Positions 54,859-63,323 of a DNA stretch of 64,000 nucleotides are shown piece by piece. Under the pieces are notes generated by a model. That model was not told the DNA's origin, searched no databases, and was given only the letters and a program-made list of their open reading frames with translations. The first letter of the stretch is position 1; each line of letters begins with the position of its first letter. The stretch comes from RYN-133 sp963754285. GTDB lineage: Bacteria > Actinomycetota > Actinomycetes > Mycobacteriales > Jatrophihabitantaceae. The position numbers were made by a program, and so were the translations under genes. The stretch lies in contig CAVWFN010000007.1 of assembly GCA_963754285.1 (NCBI GenBank), forward strand, positions 1,054,001 through 1,118,000, read 5' to 3'.

Positions 54859-55027
54859 GTGATCGTGTGGATCAACGGCACCCACGGCGTCGGTAAGACC
54901 ACGACCAGCGCGCTCGTCGCGCAGTTGATCCCGCAGGCGCGCGTGTTCGACGCCGAGAAGGTCGGCGAACACCACGCATCGCAGCGCCGTCGATGCAGCG
55001 CACTACATCGCTGCCGCCGTCGCCTAG
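54859..55027 (+). pseudogene. P-loop NTPase gene with internal deletion
   Basis: The 5' 36 codons (from GTG 54859) encode a proper P-loop start: VIVWINGTHGVGKTTTSALV, ending in FDAEKVGE. From about 54968 a different frame gives NTTHRSAVDAAHYIAAAVA and a TAG at 55025. This looks like the C-terminal end expected of such small nucleotide-kinase-like proteins. Roughly 100-130 central codons seem to be missing, and the two ends are joined out of frame. The stop overlaps the end of the regulator gene on the other strand. Confidence 0.65.
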
Positions 55028-56031
55028 AGCGAGCCGGTGTCCAGATGGCCTGCTCGGGCGGCGATCACGCCGGCCTGGAACCGGCTCGTGGCGCCCACTT
55101 GCGCCATGTAGTCGGCGATCTGGCGTCGGCACGTGCGCACCGAGATCGACAGCCGTCGTGAGATCGCTTCGTCCTTCTCGCCTTCGGCCATCAGCCGCAG
55201 GATCGCCGCGCGGGTCTGATCGAGTTCGGCGGCGTCGCCCTGCCGCGACATGGCTTCCTCGAAGGTCTGCGACTCGGCCCAGAGCTGCTCGAAGGTCGCG
55301 ATCACCCAGGCGACCACATTCGGCTCGTGGACGATCGCGAGGCCGGCCTGATTCGCGTCGTTGGTCGGCAGCGGGAGCAGCGCCACTTCGCGATCGATGA
55401 CCAGGCTGCGGCCGGGCACCGAGCCGGCGAAGCGGATTCGTGCGCCGTTGTCGGCCAACTCGGTCAGGTAACTGCGGGTGTGCCGATCGCGCAGCGCGGT
55501 GTGTTGGTAGATCAGGCGGCTGCGGATGCCGCGTCGCGCCGAATAGAGATTGGCGATGCGGGTGCGGCTGTCGATGCGCGTCTTGGGCAGCCGTCCCGGT
55601 GCCACTGAGAGCAACTCGTCGCGGCAGCGGTCGGCGTAGTGCATCAGCACGTTGCCCATCTGGTTCTGGTCTTCGACGACCTGGACGGACGGCGTGACCT
55701 CGCCCGCGGCGGTGAGGGTGTCGTTCCAGTCGACGATCAGGCTGCGGATCGCGTTGCGGCGCGACTCGACCGACGCGCGGCGCACGCCGAGTTCGAGGTC
55801 TTCGGCGCCGAGGACGATGGCCTCCGCGAGCATCGGGCTGACGGCGGTCACGCGGTCGGCATCGTCGAGGCGCAGCAGGCTCATCTCGATCATGCGGCGC
55901 AGCGGCTTGTCGAGATCGACGACGTCCTGTTCGAGCACCTCGGCGAGCTCGCGCAGGGCCGAGCCGGGATGTTCGAGAGCGGCGCGGTAGAGCGCGACTT
56001 CGGCGTGACCGAATTCGTCCGTTTCGCCCAT
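55024..56031 (-). CDS. TrmB/LuxR-like transcriptional regulator
   Basis: A 335-aa regulator. The N-terminal 75 residues form a TrmB-like winged helix (EVALYRAALEHPGSALRELAEVL). The middle is a sensor-like region with charged helices (about 95-250). The C-terminus has a LuxR/sigma-4-like helix-turn-helix: QTRAAILRLMAEGEKDEAISRRL, then SVRTCRRQIADYMAQVGATSRFQAG. Conserved sensory cysteines are not seen. It is divergent from a gene for a small secreted peptide across a 164-bp gap with lower GC and a hairpin. The pairing suggests that it controls, and may sense, that peptide or its processed form. Confidence 0.82.
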   Translation of the reverse strand: MGETDEFGHAEVALYRAALEHPGSALRELAEVLEQDVVDLDKPLRRMIEMSLLRLDDADRVTAVSPMLAEAIVLGAEDLELGVRRASVESRRNAIRSLIVDWNDTLTAAGEVTPSVQVVEDQNQMGNVLMHYADRCRDELLSVAPGRLPKTRIDSRTRIANLYSARRGIRSRLIYQHTALRDRHTRSYLTELADNGARIRFAGSVPGRSLVIDREVALLPLPTNDANQAGLAIVHEPNVVAWVIATFEQLWAESQTFEEAMSRQGDAAELDQTRAAILRLMAEGEKDEAISRRLSISVRTCRRQIADYMAQVGATSRFQAGVIAARAGHLDTGSL

Positions 56032-56056
56032 ATCGCCGTCCGCAAAAAAGGTGTCA

Positions 56057-56070
56057 GGCAGCTACCTGCC
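56057..56070. promoter_or_regulatory. Inverted repeat in the regulator/peptide intergenic region
   Basis: GGCAG-CTAC-CTGCC, flanked by GTGT and ACAC that extend the symmetry imperfectly, lies 26 bp before the regulator ATG and 126 bp before the peptide gene. It is a candidate operator. The 56041-56195 stretch is AT-richer than its surroundings. Confidence 0.4.
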
Positions 56071-56195
56071 ACACAGAAGGTTTGTCTAGATCTCGACGAG
56101 ATTGAATCCTAGATGTAAGGCATGATTGAGTCGCGTCACGGCGCGAAACGCAGCTGGATGAACGCACGCAAATGCATACAAAAGGGGTCAAATCT

Positions 56196-56378
56196 ATGGT
56201 CTCGATCCTTCGTCGGGCACTTGCCCTCGTGGCTCTTGCCGTCGGCATCGGGGTCGCTGCCGGTAACGCCCCGGCGGCAGCCGCCACGACACATGCAACG
56301 CACGTAACCACCGTCAGCAAGCACGCGCTCCACCAGCCGGGTCGGGCGTTCACCTTCCAGGACTGGTGGTTCGAGTAG
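56196..56378 (+). CDS. Small secreted peptide precursor (60 aa)
   Basis: The ATG at 56196 follows AAAGGGG with an 8-nt spacer, which favours it over an ATG at 56172. The product has a textbook Sec signal peptide: basic SILRR, hydrophobic ALALVALAVGIGVAAG, and cleavage after APAAAA. The mature peptide is about 28-30 residues, His/Thr-rich, and ends HQPGRAFTFQDWWFE. No cysteines are present. It is divergent from a TrmB/LuxR-like regulator and is followed by a terminator-like hairpin. I do not recognise the family. A signalling peptide is the most attractive idea; an antimicrobial or envelope peptide is also possible. Confidence 0.7.
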   Translation: MVSILRRALALVALAVGIGVAAGNAPAAAATTHATHVTTVSKHALHQPGRAFTFQDWWFE

Positions 56379-56428
56379 GCGATGGGCACTGATTCGCGGC
56401 CGTAGTCCTGGCGGCCGCGAGGCAACAC

Positions 56429-56484
56429 CCGATCCCGCTTCGCTGCGTGCCCGTCGGCGCGTAGGGAGCGGGATCGGTCTTTGT
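56429..56484 (+). terminator. Hairpin terminator after the secreted-peptide gene
   Basis: CCGATCCCGCT (56429-56439) and AGCGGGATCGG (56467-56477) are perfectly complementary over 11 bp with a 27-nt loop, followed by TCTTTGT. It lies about 50 nt after the stop codon. Confidence 0.6.
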
Positions 56485-56562
56485 CCGGCCCGTTGTGTAA
56501 CGACACCTGGCTACGGCGCGTCTTCTCATGCGACGGCCCACATAGACGCGGCGGGGTGAGCG

Positions 56563-57054
56563 ATGCGAGACACGGACGGGTTCGAACAGTTCGCCCGTGA
56601 TGTCGCCGCTCCGCTGTATCGCACGGCCTGGTTGCTCGCCGCGGACGGCCACCTGGCCGAAGACCTCGTCCAGGAAAGCCTTGCCAGGATCTATCGGGCC
56701 TGGCCCGTGCACGCCGACAATCCGGTCGCGTACTCGCGGCGCGTCCTCGTGCGGGTCTTCCTGTCGTGGCGGCGGCGCCGCTCGTCGAGCGAGCGTCCGA
56801 CCGCGAACCTGCCCGAGCACGTCGTACACGACAGTGACGCGGCTCTGCGCCGGACGCTGCTCGATGCGCTGCAAACCCTGTCCGAGAGCGACCGGGCCGT
56901 GCTCGTCCTGCGTTACCTGGCCGACCGCAGCGTCGAGGAGGTCGCCCGCGATCTCGGACGCTCGCCCGGCGCGGTCCGCGTCAAGTCGATGCGGGCCCTG
57001 GCCAAGCTGCGCGCCGTCCTCGGCGACAGCGTCCTCGATCTGGTGAATCCGTGA
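56563..57054 (+). CDS. SigE-type ECF RNA polymerase sigma factor
   Basis: A 163-aa sigma-70 family protein with regions 2 and 4 only. Region 2 is about residues 10-75 (YRTAWLLAADGHLAEDLVQESLARIYRAW) and region 4 about 105-155 (LQTLSESDRAVLVLRYLADRSVEEVARDLGR, then SPGAVRVKSMRALAKLR). This is the compact SigE subfamily common in actinobacteria. The stop is 11 bp before the ATG of a membrane protein that may be its anti-sigma factor. The ATG follows GGGGTGAGCG. Confidence 0.9.
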   Translation: MRDTDGFEQFARDVAAPLYRTAWLLAADGHLAEDLVQESLARIYRAWPVHADNPVAYSRRVLVRVFLSWRRRRSSSERPTANLPEHVVHDSDAALRRTLLDALQTLSESDRAVLVLRYLADRSVEEVARDLGRSPGAVRVKSMRALAKLRAVLGDSVLDLVNP

Positions 57055-57065
57055 AAGGTGAACCG

Positions 57066-57980
57066 ATGACCAACGACTCTCAGTTGACCGTCTTGCTGGA
57101 GCGCGCGGTGGCCGAGTTGCAGTCACCGACCGAACGGCTGGTGCGCGCCGGCCTCGCGCGTGGGCGGCGCCTGCGGCGACGTCGCCGGGCGATCCAGAGC
57201 GGTACCGGCGTCGCGCTGGTCGGGCTGATCACCGTCGTCGTCGTGTCGATCGTCCTCGGCGGTTCGCCCTCGGCGCTGCGCCCGGCCGGCCGGGCCCACG
57301 CGGGGACGGGGCCAACGAGTGCTCCGTCGCACGTGCACCGCGCGAGCGCACCTGCGATGCAGTCGATCTCGCCGCAGCTGCTCGCGGAGCGGGCGATCAA
57401 GCTGCTGCCGCACAACGGCACGATCACCGACCTGCACGGACGGGCCACTGCAGGCGATGTGATGGCCGAATTCGTGTACGACGACGGAAACGGGGCGGCG
57501 CAGATCGAGGTCTCGATGGGGTTCCGGCAGGACGGCGCCGACGGTGTCGACGACTCGTGCAACCCGAGCGATCCGGTCTACACCGAGACCTGCACCACCA
57601 CCCGGGACGGTTCGCACGTGGGCACCTTCGTCGCAATACGGGGGACGACCCAGTACTCGGTGTACGTCGTGCGGCCCGACCACGTCCAGGTCTCGATGAC
57701 GGCGTTCAACGCGCCGCAGGAAAAGGACGTGGCGCCGAGCCGGCCCGCTCCGCCGTTCAGCCTCGCCCGGCTGACGACCTTCGTGAGTGACCCGAGCTGG
57801 ACGCCGTGGGTGAGCCCGGCCGACAACCAGGCCGCGGCGAACCTGTTCGTCCCGGACTACACCTACAGCGCGACGGCGCAGCGCAATCAGCGGCGACTCG
57901 AGCAACGGCTCGCGACGCAGGCCGCCGAGCGCGCCGCGGCACGCGAGCGCAAGGCCGAGCACCGCAAGGCCGGGCACTGA
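57066..57980 (+). CDS. Single-pass membrane protein, possible anti-sigma partner
   Basis: A 304-aa protein. The cytoplasmic N-terminus (about 45 residues) holds a short helical stretch (LTVLLERAVAELQ) and a very basic patch (RGRRLRRRRRA). One transmembrane helix follows (GVALVGLITVVVVSIVLG), then a large extracytoplasmic domain. The C-terminus is a charged Gln/Arg/Ala-rich helix. Genes of this layout often follow SigE-type sigma factors. The ATG at 57066 is preferred to GTG 57051 because AAAGG lies 7 nt before it. No zinc-binding ZAS motif is visible, so the anti-sigma role is inferred from position. Confidence 0.7.
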   Translation: MTNDSQLTVLLERAVAELQSPTERLVRAGLARGRRLRRRRRAIQSGTGVALVGLITVVVVSIVLGGSPSALRPAGRAHAGTGPTSAPSHVHRASAPAMQSISPQLLAERAIKLLPHNGTITDLHGRATAGDVMAEFVYDDGNGAAQIEVSMGFRQDGADGVDDSCNPSDPVYTETCTTTRDGSHVGTFVAIRGTTQYSVYVVRPDHVQVSMTAFNAPQEKDVAPSRPAPPFSLARLTTFVSDPSWTPWVSPADNQAAANLFVPDYTYSATAQRNQRRLEQRLATQAAERAAARERKAEHRKAGH

Positions 57981-58004
57981 GCCGGTTGTCTAGCCTCGGG
58001 CGGT

Positions 58005-58874
58005 ATGGAGCACATCCACACCGGCAAGGTCCGCGAGCTCTACCGGATCGACGACGGCCGGCTGGTCATGGTCGCCTCGGACCGGATCTCGGCCTTCGAC
58101 TACGTGCTCGATCCCCCGATCCCCGACAAGGGACGCATCCTCACCGCGATGTCGGTGTGGTGGTTCGACCAGCTTCGTGACCTCGTCCCCAATCACCTGA
58201 TCAGCTACGACGACCCGGCCATCCCCGCCGAGTGGCGCGGACGTGCGATCGTGTGCCGCGAGCTCGCGATGGTCCCGGTCGAAGCGGTCGCCCGCGGCTA
58301 CCTCGCCGGGTCGGGGCTGATCGACTACGCGGCCACCGGCGGGGTGTGCGGCAACCCCCTGCCGGCCGGACTCGGTGACGGCGACCAGCTCCCCGAGCCG
58401 ATCTTCACGCCAGCGACGAAGGCGCCGATGGGCGAGCACGACGAGAACGTCAGCTACGCCGCGATCGTCGAGACCGTCGGCGAGCAGACCGCACAGGAAG
58501 TGCGCGACCTGACACTCGCGGTTTATGCGCGGGCCGGGGCGATAGCCGCCAACCGCGGGATCATCCTCGCCGACACGAAGTTCGAGTTCGGCCGCGACGC
58601 CGACGGCACGCTGGTGCTCGGCGACGAGGTGCTCACCCCGGACTCGTCCCGGTTCTGGCCCGCCGACGAGTGGGAGCCGGGGCATGCGCAACCCAGCTTC
58701 GACAAGCAGTACGTCCGCGACTGGTTGCTCTCGCCGGCCTCCGGCTGGGACCGCAGCGCGGGGACGGCTCCGCCGCCACTGCCCGCCGACGTCGTCGAGC
58801 AGACGCGCGCCCGCTACATCGAGGCCTACGAGCGGCTGACCGGGCTCGCCTTCGCCGATTGGCTTTCGGCCTGA
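58005..58874 (+). CDS. purC: SAICAR synthase
   Basis: Phosphoribosylaminoimidazole-succinocarboxamide synthase, 289 aa, ATP-grasp-like. Markers are HTGKVRELYRIDDG, SDRISAFDYVL, CRELAMVPVEAVARGYLAGSG, EPIFTPATKAPMGEHDENVS, and GIILADTKFEFG. It joins CAIR and aspartate in purine synthesis. The genes purS, purQ and purL lie 1.2 kb downstream. Its last 49 bp overlap the convergent MarR gene. ATG start at 58005. Confidence 0.96.
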   Translation: MEHIHTGKVRELYRIDDGRLVMVASDRISAFDYVLDPPIPDKGRILTAMSVWWFDQLRDLVPNHLISYDDPAIPAEWRGRAIVCRELAMVPVEAVARGYLAGSGLIDYAATGGVCGNPLPAGLGDGDQLPEPIFTPATKAPMGEHDENVSYAAIVETVGEQTAQEVRDLTLAVYARAGAIAANRGIILADTKFEFGRDADGTLVLGDEVLTPDSSRFWPADEWEPGHAQPSFDKQYVRDWLLSPASGWDRSAGTAPPPLPADVVEQTRARYIEAYERLTGLAFADWLSA

Positions 58875-59359
58875 CCCTCCGAAGGGACGGTCGCCGGCGC
58901 GTCGATGCAGGCTTCGCCGAAGTGCTTGGCGACCTTCTCGCCGATCGCGGTGAGCGCGGCGAGGTCGTCGTGGTCGAGCAGGTCGATCAGGTGGCTGCGC
59001 ACCGACTCGACGTGGCCCGGCGCGGCGGCGCGCAGCGTGTCCCAGCCGAAATCGGTGAGGACGACGTAGGCGGCGCGCAGGTCTTCGGTGCACTCGGCGC
59101 GCGTGACCAGGCCGCGCTGCTCCATGCGCGTCACGTGGTGTGACAACCGGCTCGGCGACCACTGCATGCGGGTCGCGAGTTCGGTGAGCCGGCGCCGATG
59201 GCCGGTCGACTCGGACAACGTCGACAGCACCAGGTAGTCGGGCATCGAGAGCGCGGATTCGCGGGCCAGTTCGCGCGCAACGGCGGCGTCCAGCAGGAGC
59301 GTCATACGCCGGTACGCGCGCCAGGCCCGCTGCTGGTCGTGGGACAGCCATCTCGTCAC
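58826..59359 (-). CDS. MarR-family regulator (partner of flavin reductase)
   Basis: A 177-aa winged-helix protein. The helix-turn-helix is LTELATRMQWSPSRLSHHVTRMEQRGLV. The C-terminal ~25 residues are Ser/Ala-rich and polar. It is a paralogue of the MarR at 6938-7411. It is divergent from an NADPH-dependent FMN-reductase gene, with two TGACRYGTCA-type operators in the gap. Such pairs typically respond to quinones or electrophiles. The same operator core occurs before the MFS exporter at 47775. GTG start at 59359. Confidence 0.88.
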   Translation of the reverse strand: MTRWLSHDQQRAWRAYRRMTLLLDAAVARELARESALSMPDYLVLSTLSESTGHRRRLTELATRMQWSPSRLSHHVTRMEQRGLVTRAECTEDLRAAYVVLTDFGWDTLRAAAPGHVESVRSHLIDLLDHDDLAALTAIGEKVAKHFGEACIDAPATVPSEGQAESQSAKASPVSRS

Positions 59360-59384
59360 GTGACCCAGGATACTCAGAGAAATA

Positions 59385-59425
59385 TTGACGTGTCATCAAA
59401 CGCTCTCTAACGTATGACACGTCAA
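59385..59425. promoter_or_regulatory. Twin MarR operators and promoter of the flavin-reductase gene
   Basis: TTGACGTGTCAT (59385-59396) and ATGACACGTCAA (59414-59425) are exact inverted copies 17 nt apart, and each is itself nearly palindromic (TGACGTGTCA). TTGACG at 59385 and TAACGT at 59408 have 17-nt spacing, giving a good -35/-10 pair covered by the two sites. Confidence 0.75.
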
Positions 59426-59452
59426 CAAAGCTCGATCGTGGAGGACCGCAGC

Positions 59453-60010
59453 ATGCCCCGACTGCTCGTCGTCGTCGCCAGCACCCGTCCCGGTCGCGCC
59501 GGCGGTGCCATCGGCACCTGGTTCGCCGACCTCGCCCGAGCACACGCCGGCTTCGACGTCGACGTGGCCGACCTCGCCGAGCTCGATCTGCCGTTCCACG
59601 ACGAGCCGGCGCATCCGCGCCTGGGCCAGTACGAGCACGACCACACCAAGCGGTGGTCGGCACAGGTCGATGCCGCCGACGCGGTGGTGTTCGTGATGCC
59701 CGAATACAACTACTCGTTCAGCGCCCCGCTCAAGAACGCGTTCGACTACCTGCACAACGAGTGGAAGTACAAGCCCGTCGGCTTCGTCAGCTACGGCGGC
59801 GTGTCCGGCGGTATGCGCGCGGTGCAGCAGTTCAAGCAGGTCGTGACGACACTGACGATGCTCCCCGTCCCGATGCAGGTCGCGCTGACCAACTTCAGCC
59901 AGCATCTGCACGACGGTGTCTTCGAGCCGGACGCCGGCGCCGAAGGCGCTGCCAAGACCATGCTCGACGAGCTGGCCCGCCTCGCTCCGGCGCTCGCGTC
60001 CGTGCGCTGA
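59453..60010 (+). CDS. NADPH-dependent FMN reductase
   Basis: A 185-aa flavodoxin-like reductase. The phosphate-binding loop is ASTRPGRAGGAIGTWF. The block FVMPEYNYSFSAPLKNAFDYLHNEW and the turn SYGGVSGGMRAVQQ match the azoreductase/chromate-reductase family. It reduces FMN and many quinones or azo compounds. The ATG at 59453 is preferred to one at 59414 because GGAGG precedes it by 9 nt and the 59414 ATG lies inside an operator. Divergent from its likely MarR repressor. Confidence 0.88.
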   Translation: MPRLLVVVASTRPGRAGGAIGTWFADLARAHAGFDVDVADLAELDLPFHDEPAHPRLGQYEHDHTKRWSAQVDAADAVVFVMPEYNYSFSAPLKNAFDYLHNEWKYKPVGFVSYGGVSGGMRAVQQFKQVVTTLTMLPVPMQVALTNFSQHLHDGVFEPDAGAEGAAKTMLDELARLAPALASVR

Positions 60011-60042
60011 CGTCAACGCGGGGGACGGATACGCTCTCGTCC

Positions 60043-60273
60043 ATGCCCCGGGTGATCGTCGACGTCGTCCTCAAGCCGGAGATCCTCGACCCGCAGGGCC
60101 AAGCGATCGTGGGTGCGCTGGCCCGGCTCGGGATCGAGGGCGTCACCGACGTGCGTCAGGGCAAGCACTTCGAGCTCGAGGTCGCCGAGGGCGTCGACGA
60201 CGAGACCGTCGCGAAGCTCGCCGACACGTTGCTCGCCAACCCGGTGATCGAGAACTTCACCATCCGCCGCTGA
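60043..60273 (+). CDS. purS: Phosphoribosylformylglycinamidine synthase subunit PurS
   Basis: A 76-aa small subunit of the three-part FGAM synthase. Typical features are VVLKPEILDPQGQAIVGAL, RLGIEGVTDVRQGKHFE and LLANPVIENFTI. It bridges PurQ and PurL for ammonia transfer. It is 27 bp upstream of purQ. ATG start at 60043. Confidence 0.95.
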   Translation: MPRVIVDVVLKPEILDPQGQAIVGALARLGIEGVTDVRQGKHFELEVAEGVDDETVAKLADTLLANPVIENFTIRR

Positions 60274-60300
60274 CGCGCACCTGGCCGGTAGCCTGACGGG

Positions 60301-60972
60301 GTGCCGGTACGTGTGGGTGTCGTGACGTTTCCCGGGAGTCTCGACGACCGCGATGCGGCACGCGCCGTGCGTCAGTCCGGCGCCGAGGCGATCGCACTGT
60401 GGCACGCCGATCCGTCCTTGCACGACGTCGATGCCGTCGTGCTGCCCGGTGGCTTCAGCTACGGCGACTACCTGCGCGCGGGTGCGATCGCGCGCTTCGC
60501 ACCCGTCATGGACAGCGTCATCGCCGCGGCGCACGACGGGATGCCCGTGCTCGGCATCTGCAACGGCTTCCAGGTGCTGTGCGAGTCGCACCTGCTGCCC
60601 GGCGCGCTCGTCGGCAACGCGGGCCGCAAGTTCGTGTGCAAGGCGCAGCTACTCGCGGTCGAGAACACCTCGAGTGCGTGGACGTCGACCTATCGCGTCG
60701 GCCAAGAGATCGTCATCCCGATCAAGAACATGGACGGCATGTACGTCGCCGACGAACACACACTCGACGAACTCGAGGCCGAGGGACGCGTGGTCGTGCG
60801 GTACCGGCAGGGCAACCCGAACGGCAGCTACCGCGACATCGCCGGCATCACCAACGCAGCCGGCAACGTCGTCGGCCTGATGCCGCATCCCGAGCACGCC
60901 ATCGATTCGCTGACCGGCACCGGCAGCGACGGCATGGGTTTCTTCCTCTCGCGCGTGGGCGTTGCCGCATGA
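60301..60972 (+). CDS. purQ: Phosphoribosylformylglycinamidine synthase glutaminase subunit PurQ
   Basis: A 223-aa class I glutamine amidotransferase. The catalytic Cys is in VLGICNGFQVLCE and the His/Glu pair in MPHPEHAID. The block LPGGFSYGDYLRAGAIA is also diagnostic. It provides ammonia to PurL. GTG start at 60301. The stop is separated from purL by a 55-bp structured repeat, unlike the tight spacing usual for these genes. Confidence 0.96.
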   Translation: MPVRVGVVTFPGSLDDRDAARAVRQSGAEAIALWHADPSLHDVDAVVLPGGFSYGDYLRAGAIARFAPVMDSVIAAAHDGMPVLGICNGFQVLCESHLLPGALVGNAGRKFVCKAQLLAVENTSSAWTSTYRVGQEIVIPIKNMDGMYVADEHTLDELEAEGRVVVRYRQGNPNGSYRDIAGITNAAGNVVGLMPHPEHAIDSLTGTGSDGMGFFLSRVGVAA

Positions 60973-61027
60973 TCACCCCACGAAATCGCTCCGCACAGAG
61001 CGCTCCGCGATTCCGCAGGGGCCCGGG
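60973..61027 (+). repeat. Structured intergenic repeat, copy B
   Basis: Related to copy A (4638-4692). The stem AATCGC (60984-60989) / GCGATT (61007-61012) has the same 17-nt loop length and a compensating base-pair change. It begins within the purQ stop and ends at the purL ATG, so it is the purL leader in a polycistronic transcript and may supply its ribosome binding site (GCAGGGGCCCGGG). Confidence 0.6.
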
Positions 61028-63283
<2,256 letters not shown>

Positions 63284-63323
63284 GAACCGGAGTAAACGCT
63301 CACCGGCGCTTCGCGGGGCAAGG

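Noticed and set aside
54859..56484. Toxin-antitoxin or phage-defence island at the P-loop remnant and regulator
   Set aside because: No toxin, nuclease, integrase or defence-domain gene is present; the P-loop fragment is not complete and the peptide has an export signal.
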